The position numbers and the translations under genes were made by a program. A stretch of DNA of 46,459 nt from assembly GCA_002409525.1 (NCBI GenBank), contig DHNM01000018.1:1-46459 (forward strand), written 5' to 3'. The notes beneath the pieces are model-generated. The model was not told where the DNA came from. It worked only from the letters and a program-made list of their open reading frames with translations, and ran no database searches. The DNA is from Eubacterium sp. UBA5416. Lineage in GTDB: Bacteria > Bacillota > Clostridia > Lachnospirales > Lachnospiraceae. Below are positions 8,870-16,830 of the stretch, piece by piece (positions within the stretch are counted from its first letter, which is position 1; every line of letters starts with the position of its first letter).

Positions 8870-9859
8870 ATGGCACTTTCGAATACACAATACGATGCGA
8901 TTATGCGTCTCTACAGTAATAAACAAAACCGCCACAGACGCGAGCACGATGAACACATGAAAACTGCATATGATAGAATCCCGCAGCTGTCGAAAATTGA
9001 TGAGAAGATTGCTGAAATCAGCGTCGCGAAAGCGCGGGCACATTTTCAGGGGATATCTGATCCAACGGATCTTTCTGAGACGATCCGTGATATATCCGCA
9101 CAGCGCACAAAACTTCTCAAAGCGTATGGTTATCCTGTTGATTACCTGGACATGAAGTATGACTGCCCGCTCTGTAAGGACACCGGATATCGCAGCAATA
9201 AGAAATGTTCATGTTTTAAGAAAGCTGAAATTGAACTTCTCTACGATCAGTCGAATATCCGGGACATCTTAAAGGAAGAGAATTTTGATCACTGTAATTT
9301 AAGTTATTACTCCAAAGATCTCATGAATCAGGCAACACAGATGTCCTCTTATGAGACGGCACTTCTCACATTAAACCGGTGTCATCAGTTTGTGGAGGAC
9401 TTTGACAAGTCCTTTGAAAATCTGTTTTTCTACGGGGATACAGGAGTCGGAAAAACATTTTTTTCTCACTGTATTGCAAGAGATCTGATTGACCGATCTT
9501 ATTGTGTCATTTACTTTACGGCATTTGACTTATTTGAATTATTTGCAAGAAATACTTTTTCCACGACATCAGAAGCCAAAGAAACGCATAGCAGTATCTT
9601 TGACTGTGATCTCCTGATCATCGATGATCTTGGAACAGAACTTACGAATTCGTTTGTCTCTTCCCAGTTATTTCTGTGTATCAACGAGCGGATGCTCCGG
9701 AAAAAATCTACGATTATCTCGACAAATCTTTCTTTGAATAAATTTGCCGAGACGTATTCGGAGAGAACGTTTTCCCGCATCTCAAGCAGTTATACTATGA
9801 TAAAGCTATTTGGAAACGATATACGTATCCAGAAAAAAATTAATGGAGGTAAAAAATGA
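8870..9859 (+). CDS. DnaI/DnaC-like helicase loader (AAA+ ATPase)
   Basis: The 329-residue protein has an N-terminal helical helicase-binding region, a Cys cluster CPLCKDTGYRSNKKCSC at about 100-117 that resembles the zinc site of DnaI, and a C-terminal AAA+ domain. The ATPase has Walker A GDTGVGKT (about 188-195), Walker B LLIIDDLGTE (about 249-258), a sensor-type STNLS and an arginine-finger-like region SRISSSY. It probably delivers the hexameric replicative helicase to DNA with the adjacent DnaD protein. The start has AAGGGG five bases upstream. Its last codons contain the ribosome site of the next gene. Confidence 0.9.
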   Translation: MALSNTQYDAIMRLYSNKQNRHRREHDEHMKTAYDRIPQLSKIDEKIAEISVAKARAHFQGISDPTDLSETIRDISAQRTKLLKAYGYPVDYLDMKYDCPLCKDTGYRSNKKCSCFKKAEIELLYDQSNIRDILKEENFDHCNLSYYSKDLMNQATQMSSYETALLTLNRCHQFVEDFDKSFENLFFYGDTGVGKTFFSHCIARDLIDRSYCVIYFTAFDLFELFARNTFSTTSEAKETHSSIFDCDLLIIDDLGTELTNSFVSSQLFLCINERMLRKKSTIISTNLSLNKFAETYSERTFSRISSSYTMIKLFGNDIRIQKKINGGKK

Positions 9860-11037
9860 GAAAGCAGGAATCTGAAAATTATTACGACGGCTTACCCGTA
9901 GGAAGACTCGGTATGATACCAATGGAGAACTGCTCCCCGCTCGGTAAAAAGGTCGATGATTATCTGGTATCCTGGCGAAAAGAAAGGGCCCACCAAAATG
10001 AATCGATTCTGCAGGATTACATGAGGGACAGTTTTATCATCCCTTCGAAAGTGCCCAGATTCGGTTCCGGTGAAGCGAAAGGCCTCATCAATGAATCGGT
10101 CCGCGGAGATGACATCTACCTTCTGACTGATGTCACAAACTACAGTATGACTTATAAGCTGTTTGGCCGTGAAACAAACATGTCGCCGGATGACCATTTT
10201 CAGGACTTAAAGCGAATCATCGCCGCTATCGGAGGAAAAGCAAGACGGATAAACGTCATCATGCCATTTCTCTATGAAAGCCGTCAGCACAGACGCTCCG
10301 GAAGGGAATCTCTGGACTGCGCACTGGCACTGCAGGAACTTGTAAACATGGGCGTAGACAATATTATTACTTTCGATGCTCATGATCCGCGAGTTCAGAA
10401 TTCAATACCGCTTCATGGATTCGAGACCGTTCAGTCTGCCTATCAGTTCATCAAGAATATCCTCAGAAATGCTCCCGACATGCAGATCGACAGTAATCAT
10501 CTTATGGTAATCAGTCCCGATGAGGGCGGCACAAAACGTGCGATCTACATGGCCAACAACCTCGGTGTAGATATGGGTATGTTCTATAAGAGAAGAGATT
10601 ATTCCAGGATCGTGGACGGACGCAACCCAATCGTCGCACACGAATTCCTCGGTGCAGATGTAACAGACAAAGACATGATTATCATCGATGATATGATCTC
10701 GTCCGGTGACAGCATGATCGAAGTTGCCACACTCCTGAAAAAGCACGGAGCCAGAAACATCTATCTCTGCTCCACTTTCGGTCTCTTTACCAACGGGCTG
10801 CTTAAGTTTGATCAGGCCTATGAGCAGGGATTATTCACAAAGCTTCTCACCACGAATCTCGTATATCAGAGCCCTGAACTGCTTGAGAAGCCATGGTATG
10901 TAAGCTGCGATATGAGTAAATATACCGCTCTGATTATTGACACCTTAAACCATGATTCCTCGATCAGTGGACTTCTGGATCCTGCTGAGAGAATCCAGAA
11001 AGTACTGGGGAAATTCAGGAACCACGAGAAGATCTGA
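9856..11037 (+). CDS. Ribose-phosphate pyrophosphokinase, long form (PRPP synthetase-like)
   Basis: The protein resembles PRPP synthetases, which transfer pyrophosphate from ATP to ribose-5-phosphate. At 393 residues it is about 75 longer than the usual 315-320. It has a catalytic-loop-like segment ESRQHRRSGRESLDCALAL, the FDAHDPRVQNSIP motif, DEGGTKRA, and a PRPP loop IIIDDMISSGDSM that differs from the canonical VDDMIDTAGT. The extra length is mostly an N-terminal extension (about 1-75). It overlaps the dnaI-like gene by four bases (ATGA), with GGAGGT in that gene's end, so translation is coupled. It may be a specialised paralogue; activity is inferred. Confidence 0.82.
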   Translation: MRKQESENYYDGLPVGRLGMIPMENCSPLGKKVDDYLVSWRKERAHQNESILQDYMRDSFIIPSKVPRFGSGEAKGLINESVRGDDIYLLTDVTNYSMTYKLFGRETNMSPDDHFQDLKRIIAAIGGKARRINVIMPFLYESRQHRRSGRESLDCALALQELVNMGVDNIITFDAHDPRVQNSIPLHGFETVQSAYQFIKNILRNAPDMQIDSNHLMVISPDEGGTKRAIYMANNLGVDMGMFYKRRDYSRIVDGRNPIVAHEFLGADVTDKDMIIIDDMISSGDSMIEVATLLKKHGARNIYLCSTFGLFTNGLLKFDQAYEQGLFTKLLTTNLVYQSPELLEKPWYVSCDMSKYTALIIDTLNHDSSISGLLDPAERIQKVLGKFRNHEKI

Positions 11038-11049
11038 ATAATCGAACAT

Positions 11050-11098
11050 AAAAAGCCGCGGTATTCCTTTCAATCGAGAGGCATACCATGGCTTTTTC
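11050..11098. terminator. Bidirectional terminator between prs-like and MFS genes
   Basis: The arms AAAAAGCCGCGGTAT (11050-11064) and ATACCATGGCTTTTT (11083-11097) pair with two mismatches. They give a U-tract on either strand and serve the converging genes on both sides. Confidence 0.85.
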
Positions 11099-11109
11099 TA
11101 CAGCAAAAT

Positions 11110-12375
11110 TCAAGATCGAACCGGCTCCTCCACTTCCGATGCTGATGTGAAGGTAACTTTATTCGCAAGAGCGAATAACACAATGATGATCATACCCGAA
11201 CCAACAAAAACAGAACTGGTTTTTACAGCTGAAGCTTTATACAACGCACTGATTAAGAAAGAAACAATCGGCGCGCATGCATATGTGATGGAATAGCGAA
11301 TAGCCGAAACCCTGCCGATATAATCTTTGGTTACTTCTTTGACAAATTTCACCTGGACGTAGGTGATCATTAATCCCAAAGCGGTACCGATGATAACAGA
11401 GCCAATCACCAATAATACTTTCTGAACCAACGGTACCGGAATGTATCTTGAAATCAATGCCATGAAGATATAATAGGCTCCCAGAATGATTCCACAGATT
11501 GTGACAAGAGCATTTGACTTTTTCTCTTCCTGCATTTTTGAATACGCCAGTGAACCACTAATGGTGCCTATAGACACACTCACGCTCAACAGTGAGACGA
11601 TCTGAGCATCTCCCTGAAACATCTCTGCCGCAATTGGCGCAAGCAGGGCATCGAAAGGAACCACTGCAGAATTAATTAAAATACAAAGAAAACACAATTT
11701 CATCAGATTGCCATGACTAAAAATATAATGAAAGCCATCTCTCAGTGAAATGAAATACTCTTTTCCCAATACTTTCTTTTTCATATTGTTTTCCTGAAGA
11801 GAAAATCTAATTTTAATAATGAGAAATGCTGATATAAAAAATATCACACTGTCTATCAGCAGAGAAATTCCAATTCCAAACAATTTAATGATTAACCCGG
11901 CGAGACCTGTACCTGCAAGTACGGCAATCTTCGTGGAAGATACATTAAGGCTTACGCCTTCATCGTAATCTTTTTCAGAAAGGATATGCTGAATCACCGC
12001 GACCCCTGCCGGCATATGAAATGCTTCGATCAGAGAAATCGCTATCGTCATAAAAACAAGTGTCCACGGAGAGAGTAAACCATTCATATAAACTGCCAGA
12101 ACCAGAACAACCAGAAGCGCCCTTGCGATATCGGAAAATATCAAAACTTTCTTTTTATTGGCATTTTCGACTAGAGGTCCTGCAAAAGGCTGAATCAAAA
12201 CAGAGGTTGCCTGATTGATACCAAAAATCACAGCAGACCATCCCGCACTGTTTGTCAGGGAATACACCAGCCATGTAAAAAGAATGGTATCTAAAGAATC
12301 GCCTAAACGGTTGATGATGTTGGATATCAACAAGTAAACATAATTGCGGTTGTGAAACACTTCCTGCTTCTTCAT
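11110..12375 (-). CDS. MFS efflux transporter (MefA/EntS-like)
   Basis: This is a 12-helix major facilitator protein of about 421 residues. The N-terminal NRLGDSLDTILFTWLVY and the helix 2-3 segment QPFAGPLVENANKKKVLIFSD (a variant of the MFS motif A) resemble macrolide or siderophore exporters of the MFS_3 type. The start is set at the ATG at 12375, which has GGAGGAG five bases upstream. A CAT-complement ATG at 12390 in the same frame lies before that site and is less likely. The gene follows endonuclease IV by only 11 bp, so both are probably cotranscribed. The substrate cannot be predicted. Confidence 0.85.
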   Translation of the reverse strand: MKKQEVFHNRNYVYLLISNIINRLGDSLDTILFTWLVYSLTNSAGWSAVIFGINQATSVLIQPFAGPLVENANKKKVLIFSDIARALLVVLVLAVYMNGLLSPWTLVFMTIAISLIEAFHMPAGVAVIQHILSEKDYDEGVSLNVSSTKIAVLAGTGLAGLIIKLFGIGISLLIDSVIFFISAFLIIKIRFSLQENNMKKKVLGKEYFISLRDGFHYIFSHGNLMKLCFLCILINSAVVPFDALLAPIAAEMFQGDAQIVSLLSVSVSIGTISGSLAYSKMQEEKKSNALVTICGIILGAYYIFMALISRYIPVPLVQKVLLVIGSVIIGTALGLMITYVQVKFVKEVTKDYIGRVSAIRYSITYACAPIVSFLISALYKASAVKTSSVFVGSGMIIIVLFALANKVTFTSASEVEEPVRS

Positions 12376-12386
12376 ACTACTCCTCC

Positions 12387-13223
12387 TCATTTTTCGGTGT
12401 AAAAACCTTTCAGTACTTCTATCTCCTTCTGATACCCTTCCAATTCATTCGGTGTCTCCAGGAAGAAAGGCAGTTGTCGCAGTTTTGGATGATTGATGAT
12501 TTTTTCGAATGTCTCAAGTCCTATAAAACCTTCTCCGATCTTCTCGTGTCGGTCTTTATGGCTGCCAAGGGGATTCTTGCTGTCGTTCAGATGAATTGCT
12601 TTCAGTCTTTCAAGGCCAACAGTCTCATCAAAATGTTTCAGTACTCCGTCCAGATCATTTACAATATCATATCCGCCGTCATAGATATGGCAGGTATCCA
12701 GGCAGACGCCAAGGTGACTGTCAAGATTCACCCGATCAATAATATCCCGCAGTTCCTCGAAGGTTCTTCCCACTTCCGTTCCTTTTCCTGCCATGGTCTC
12801 AAGCAGAACTGTCGTTGTCTGTTCTGCTTTCATCACGCGGTTTAGAAGCTCTGCAATCATCTGTATTCCTTTTTTTCTCCCCTGTCCGACATGACTGCCT
12901 GGATGAAAATTATAATAATTTCCCGGAAGATACTCAAGCCTCTTCAGATCATCTTCCATTGCCTCGAAAGCAAACTCTCTTGTCCTTTCGGTTTTCGAAC
13001 ATGGATTTAACGTATAGGGAGCGTGTGCAAGGATCACAGGAATATCATGATCCTTTTCAAATTGAAGAAAGACGTGTATATCCTCAAGATCTAATGCCTT
13101 CACCTTACTCCCGCGGGGATTTCTCGAAAAATACTGAAACGTATTGGCACCGATCTGTGCAGCTTCCTTTCCCATATGAAGAAATCCTTTCGAAGATGAC
13201 AAGTGACAGCCTATTGTTAACAT
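12387..13223 (-). CDS. nfo: Endonuclease IV (AP endonuclease)
   Basis: This is a TIM-barrel, tri-zinc apurinic/apyrimidinic endonuclease of base-excision repair. The 278-residue form from the ATG at 13223 (AAGGAG six bases upstream) starts MLTIGCHLSSSKGF and matches the family length. Metal-ligand motifs are present: FHPGSH, LLETMAGKG with E, CLDTCHIYDGGYD, HLNDSK, GSHKDRHEKIGEG and LETPN. The frame is open 13 codons further upstream without support. The stop overlaps the ribosome-binding region of the MFS gene. Confidence 0.95.
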   Translation of the reverse strand: MLTIGCHLSSSKGFLHMGKEAAQIGANTFQYFSRNPRGSKVKALDLEDIHVFLQFEKDHDIPVILAHAPYTLNPCSKTERTREFAFEAMEDDLKRLEYLPGNYYNFHPGSHVGQGRKKGIQMIAELLNRVMKAEQTTTVLLETMAGKGTEVGRTFEELRDIIDRVNLDSHLGVCLDTCHIYDGGYDIVNDLDGVLKHFDETVGLERLKAIHLNDSKNPLGSHKDRHEKIGEGFIGLETFEKIINHPKLRQLPFFLETPNELEGYQKEIEVLKGFYTEK

Positions 13224-13251
13224 ATATTTCTCCTTCCTATTAATATGATAT

Positions 13252-13284
13252 AGCTGTAGCACCTGATCAGTAAGATGCTACAGC
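13252..13284. terminator. Hairpin between HEPN gene and endonuclease IV gene
   Basis: GGCTGTAGCA and TGCTACAGC arms (13252-13284) form a strong stem. No clear U-tract follows on the minus strand, so it may be a weak terminator or an mRNA-stabilising hairpin. Confidence 0.4.
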
Positions 13285-13320
13285 CATATTATAATTGGAA
13301 AATTTTAACATAATAATATG

Positions 13321-13723
13321 TTAAGTATTATTTTCAATATATTTTTCTACTTTCTCAATAAAATAACCCGCATTTTTTACTTGTAGCTGCGCTTCCTCTT
13401 TGCTTGCGACATAAAAGTCATCATAATCCGAGGCATTCCTAATCTGTTCTGCCCTGGCTATTTTTTGATAATCCTCAGGAGTAAAAGTTCCATCTCCTTT
13501 ATAGATGTAGATAAAATTAAATTGTTTCAAAGCACCATTATGAGTAGTTGAATCAATCTTCTCCATCGCCAATAAAGCTTTCAGGTTTTTCCATTGCATA
13601 GAAAGCTCTATTGTTTGCCGATTTATATGAATTTTCAGATAACAAGCTCTTTGCATCTTCTAATAATTCTCTTGCTCTTGCAATTCTAACATTAGCTAAA
13701 GCCATATAATATTCCTTATCCAT
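13321..13723 (-). pseudogene. HEPN-domain protein of an MNT-HEPN pair, frameshifted
   Basis: Two overlapping frames together make one short HEPN protein of about 133-134 residues. The first (from the ATG at 13723) reads MDKEYYMALANVRIARARELL to ANNRAFYAMEK. The second continues LKALLAMEKIDSTTHNG to VEKYIENNT. The family pattern is NRAYYAxFHALKALL, so the two must be joined near an A5 run (T5 at 13586-13590 on plus). The join needs either one base fewer or two more. HEPN proteins of this kind are RNases (toxins) controlled by the partner nucleotidyltransferase. As read, the protein stops after about 57 residues and lacks the catalytic RX4-6H region in frame; even repaired, the usual His is not evident. 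Sequencing error or phase variation are alternatives to true decay. Confidence 0.75.
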
Positions 13724-14069
13724 ATAGAACCTCTCCCTCATCTTTTATATTTCGATAATAAGCATACCAAGTGCCTTTCTCCTGGAATTCTTCATATGGT
13801 ATGCAAACAAAGTTAACGACTGCAAAATATTTCATTGCCAACTCTGTTGTTATTTGAGCTAAAAAACTGTCATATTTTTTTGCTTCTATTCTTCCACAAT
13901 TCAGGACAAGAGCGATATCAATATCTGAGTCCTCTGTATAATCCCCTCTGGCACAGGAACCATAGAGTACAACTTCAATCAAATCAGATTTCATAACCTC
14001 TTTTAATGAATCCACAACATTAATCTTAACTTTTTCTATAGTTGTATCATTTAATGATAAATCATACAT
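13716..14069 (-). CDS. MNT-type minimal nucleotidyltransferase antitoxin
   Basis: This 117-residue protein has the polymerase-beta-type nucleotidyltransferase motif GSX10DXD, read as GSCARGDYTEDSDID at about 37-51, with LYGSCARG preceding. Such MntA proteins neutralise HEPN RNases by adding nucleotides to them. The gene overlaps the HEPN start by eight bases and shares its ribosome site AGAGG, the usual antitoxin-first organisation. It appears intact while the partner is frameshifted, which is what a harmless remnant of a toxin-antitoxin pair would look like. Confidence 0.88.
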   Translation of the reverse strand: MYDLSLNDTTIEKVKINVVDSLKEVMKSDLIEVVLYGSCARGDYTEDSDIDIALVLNCGRIEAKKYDSFLAQITTELAMKYFAVVNFVCIPYEEFQEKGTWYAYYRNIKDEGEVLYG

Positions 14070-14170
14070 TTATATTACCTCCTGTACAATAATACAAAAC
14101 CCTTACAAAGTATTGCTTTATATTAATTATAGCCTAAAAAATATAAATAGTACAGTGACCATCATTTTTA

Positions 14171-15700
14171 TCATAACAAAATCTTATGATAAGGAATATT
14201 CAATTGATCCAACAGCCGCTCTTCTCTGTCCTGACAGGTAAACAGCAGGACCTGGCCGCGGTTTTCTGACAGCCACGAAAGTGCACGTCCCATACGATTT
14301 TCGTCATACATGGCAAAAACCTCATCCAGGATCAGAGGCATCTCCTCTTCCTGACACAGGACATCCATCACAGCCATCCTCAGGGCAAAGTAAACCTGTT
14401 CGACCGTTCCCTTGCTCGCCTGATAGAGTGGAACAGCCGTATCTTTCGTATGTAACTCAATCTGATAATTATCCTGCACTGAAACATGGTGATACCGTCC
14501 GTCCGTCAGTTCACACATAATATCGGATATCTCCCGTTTCAGTCGGTCACCGATCACGTTCTGCATGGAGTCAGCAATTTCTGTGATCAGATCCATCGCC
14601 ATCGTGACAGCCTTGATATCCTCATCATACTCCGTGGGAAGAGCCATAGTCTTTTTCAACTCCCGGTCTTTTTCCAGAAGATCCTCCAGCTGAATTTTCA
14701 TATTCTGTATCTCACCCTTCAGATCGTCTGCCTTCCATTTAAGCTTTGAAAGATGATCCTCTCTTTGAACCGATGGAGAAGTCCTCGAACCTTTTTTCGT
14801 CTTTTGATTCATTTTGTATCGAATATAGAGAGACGCCAAAACAATCATGCCCGCAGCTGCCGCCACTTTCACCGATACCTTCGGAACAAAAACCGCCAAA
14901 AGTAACAGAACCAGAAGGGACACGAGAAAAACTTTAAATCCTCTCTTGGAAGAGCGGTCTGGCTGTCTTTCGGCAGCACCATTTCTCCGTTTTTCTTCCA
15001 CCAGCTTCTTTTTCTCTGTCTTATAGTTTTCCACTGTCTCATTTCTGAGATCGCTCTTATGGTTTAACTCCTTTTGCACATAGTCTATCCTGGTATCAAG
15101 CTGATTTTCCTCTTCCTCTAGATTACGTGCGGTTTCCCTTTTCCTTGTCTCCTGTGCTTTTTTCTTCCTTTTCAAAGCATCAAGAGTGCCCTCCAGATCC
15201 GTCTCCTGATCAGATGTGCCCTGATAGTTGGTCATATAGTTGCGAAGAACTCTCTCAAGTTCTTCGTTTGTCTTGCTCTTCATCTGACCGACTGAGACAG
15301 TATTGTCATAGACAGCCTTACTGATTCCTCCGAGCAGCATCTGCAGATCGCCGTCTCCGACGGACAGTCTTTCTCCGTCATCCTCGCAGATCAACTCTCG
15401 TCGAAAGTTTTCACGGTTGAAAATCCTCTCCAGACGGAACTGCTTCCCTCCGCTTTCAAATTTTAAGGTTCCGGCGTAATATCCGGGATTCTGGTATGGT
15501 TCATATTGATGATAGAGATCTGTCCTCGCAGCGATTCCTCTTTGTCTTCTGATGCCAAACAGCATGCTGCGGATAAATGTATGAATGGTGGATTTTCCGG
15601 CTTCATTTTCACCGTAAATCAGATTGATTCCATCATGAAGAGGAATCGTTTTGTCATGGAACTTTCCGAAATTTTTTATGTCCAATTCCCTCAGCTTCAC
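14171..15700 (-). CDS. YhaN/SbcC-like SMC-type ATPase, compact membrane form
   Basis: The start is taken as the GTG at 15700, six bases after AGGAGG, giving 509 residues starting MKLRELDIKNFGKF; the ATG at 15706 has no spacer. The N-terminal half has the Rad50-type Walker A GENEAGKST and a coiled coil at about 165-240. Two membrane-spanning segments (FLVSLLVLLLLAVFV and VAAAAGMIVLASLYI) sit in the middle, a second coiled coil follows, and the C-terminal half has the signature SKGTVEQVYFALRMA and Walker B MPLILDEVFAMYD. It is about half the length of YhaN or SbcC. The central membrane hairpin replaces most of the coiled arm. It is paired with the nuclease subunit upstream. Confidence 0.85.
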   Translation of the reverse strand: MKLRELDIKNFGKFHDKTIPLHDGINLIYGENEAGKSTIHTFIRSMLFGIRRQRGIAARTDLYHQYEPYQNPGYYAGTLKFESGGKQFRLERIFNRENFRRELICEDDGERLSVGDGDLQMLLGGISKAVYDNTVSVGQMKSKTNEELERVLRNYMTNYQGTSDQETDLEGTLDALKRKKKAQETRKRETARNLEEEENQLDTRIDYVQKELNHKSDLRNETVENYKTEKKKLVEEKRRNGAAERQPDRSSKRGFKVFLVSLLVLLLLAVFVPKVSVKVAAAAGMIVLASLYIRYKMNQKTKKGSRTSPSVQREDHLSKLKWKADDLKGEIQNMKIQLEDLLEKDRELKKTMALPTEYDEDIKAVTMAMDLITEIADSMQNVIGDRLKREISDIMCELTDGRYHHVSVQDNYQIELHTKDTAVPLYQASKGTVEQVYFALRMAVMDVLCQEEEMPLILDEVFAMYDENRMGRALSWLSENRGQVLLFTCQDREERLLDQLNIPYHKILL

Positions 15701-15747
15701 TTGCATCCTCCTGGCTTTCACATTTGTTGATTTCAGGGCATAACAGT

Positions 15748-16797
15748 TCAACTGTTATCGAGAAGTGCTTCAAGCCCGTAATACAATGCTTTCTTTTCAA
15801 CTGCATCGTCTGAATCCCGAAGTCGTCTGATAAACTCGCCAATCAGACTGCCCTCATAAATATGAGAAAGCTCATCCAGGTCATAATAGGGATGTGTAAA
15901 ATCCTTCACCCTCACAACTCTCCCCAGGTCTTTCAGACGTTCCAGATCAAACTCCACACTGCGGTCACGGATTCCGTTCAGATGTACATGGAAAATGTCA
16001 TGATTGTCTTCTTCACTGGAAAGCTGCCCGGCGAGCAGCCGCTCGAGATCATACTGCGTGCTGTTCTCATCCACTTCGAGATCCATGACCTTATACTCAC
16101 ACACAGCCGCAGGCACAAAAGAGGCAAGTGTATAATCCTTTTCCATTGTCACTTCCATGAGGCCGTGCGGGCCAAATTCACTGCAGTCCACAGGTTCCGG
16201 AGATCCGGAATAAGCCATCTGGTTTTCTGCGATAATTTCCGGTTTATGTATATGGCCAAGTGCGACATAGTCAAATCCGGCATTCATCAGCCTTTGTCTG
16301 TCAATCGGACTATGCGTGGCATCACCGCCATGGGCGACAAGGATATGATATCTGCAGGAGCCTGACGGTCGAATCGTATCATAAAGAGGTTCGGGAACTT
16401 CTCGCTCATAATAGCTGCACCCGTACACAGCCAGATTTAACCTTGGAATCTCAACCCGCTCGCACGTATGACCCCAGAGGCCGATGACATTGTCATTCCA
16501 GGGATATCGCTCGAAAAATCCGCCCTTTTTCAGATAATCGTGATTTCCCGCCATAAGAATCACGGTCGTATCCGGAATACTGCGGAAATAGGAATTTACC
16601 TCTTTTACCTCCCGTTTTAAAGGAGGCCGGTGAAATAAATCACCGGCTATGATCAGAAGATCTATATTCTCTTTTCGGCATCGGTCAATCACTCTTCGAA
16701 AGGACTCCCAGATGTCTGTCTTTCTCTGCTCACTCCAGGGGCGGCCGATATCCGGCTCGGCACCGAGGTGAACATCTGCTATATGAATAATCTTCAT
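15748..16797 (-). CDS. YhaO/SbcD-like metallophosphoesterase exonuclease
   Basis: This Mre11/SbcD-family nuclease subunit has 349 residues. Metal-binding motifs are visible in order: IADVHLG (DxH), AGDLFHRPPL (GD), MAGNHDY (GNHD), LVAHGG and ALGHIHKPE (GHxH). A capping domain follows. It would form a DNA-end-processing complex with the adjacent ATPase, so the complex is probably at the membrane because the ATPase carries membrane helices. The start has GAGGG four bases upstream. The stop lies 47 bp ahead of the partner's preferred start; a TTG start for the partner would overlap this stop. Confidence 0.88.
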   Translation of the reverse strand: MKIIHIADVHLGAEPDIGRPWSEQRKTDIWESFRRVIDRCRKENIDLLIIAGDLFHRPPLKREVKEVNSYFRSIPDTTVILMAGNHDYLKKGGFFERYPWNDNVIGLWGHTCERVEIPRLNLAVYGCSYYEREVPEPLYDTIRPSGSCRYHILVAHGGDATHSPIDRQRLMNAGFDYVALGHIHKPEIIAENQMAYSGSPEPVDCSEFGPHGLMEVTMEKDYTLASFVPAAVCEYKVMDLEVDENSTQYDLERLLAGQLSSEEDNHDIFHVHLNGIRDRSVEFDLERLKDLGRVVRVKDFTHPYYDLDELSHIYEGSLIGEFIRRLRDSDDAVEKKALYYGLEALLDNS

Positions 16798-16830
16798 AAC
16801 ACCCTCATGTATCAGCTCTTCATGTACAAG

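Noticed and set aside
15862..16365. A 167-codon plus-strand frame, and others of similar size at 17326-18024, 37151-37948 and 45400-46128
   Set aside because: They lie entirely opposite well-supported genes and lack family features; they are shadows.
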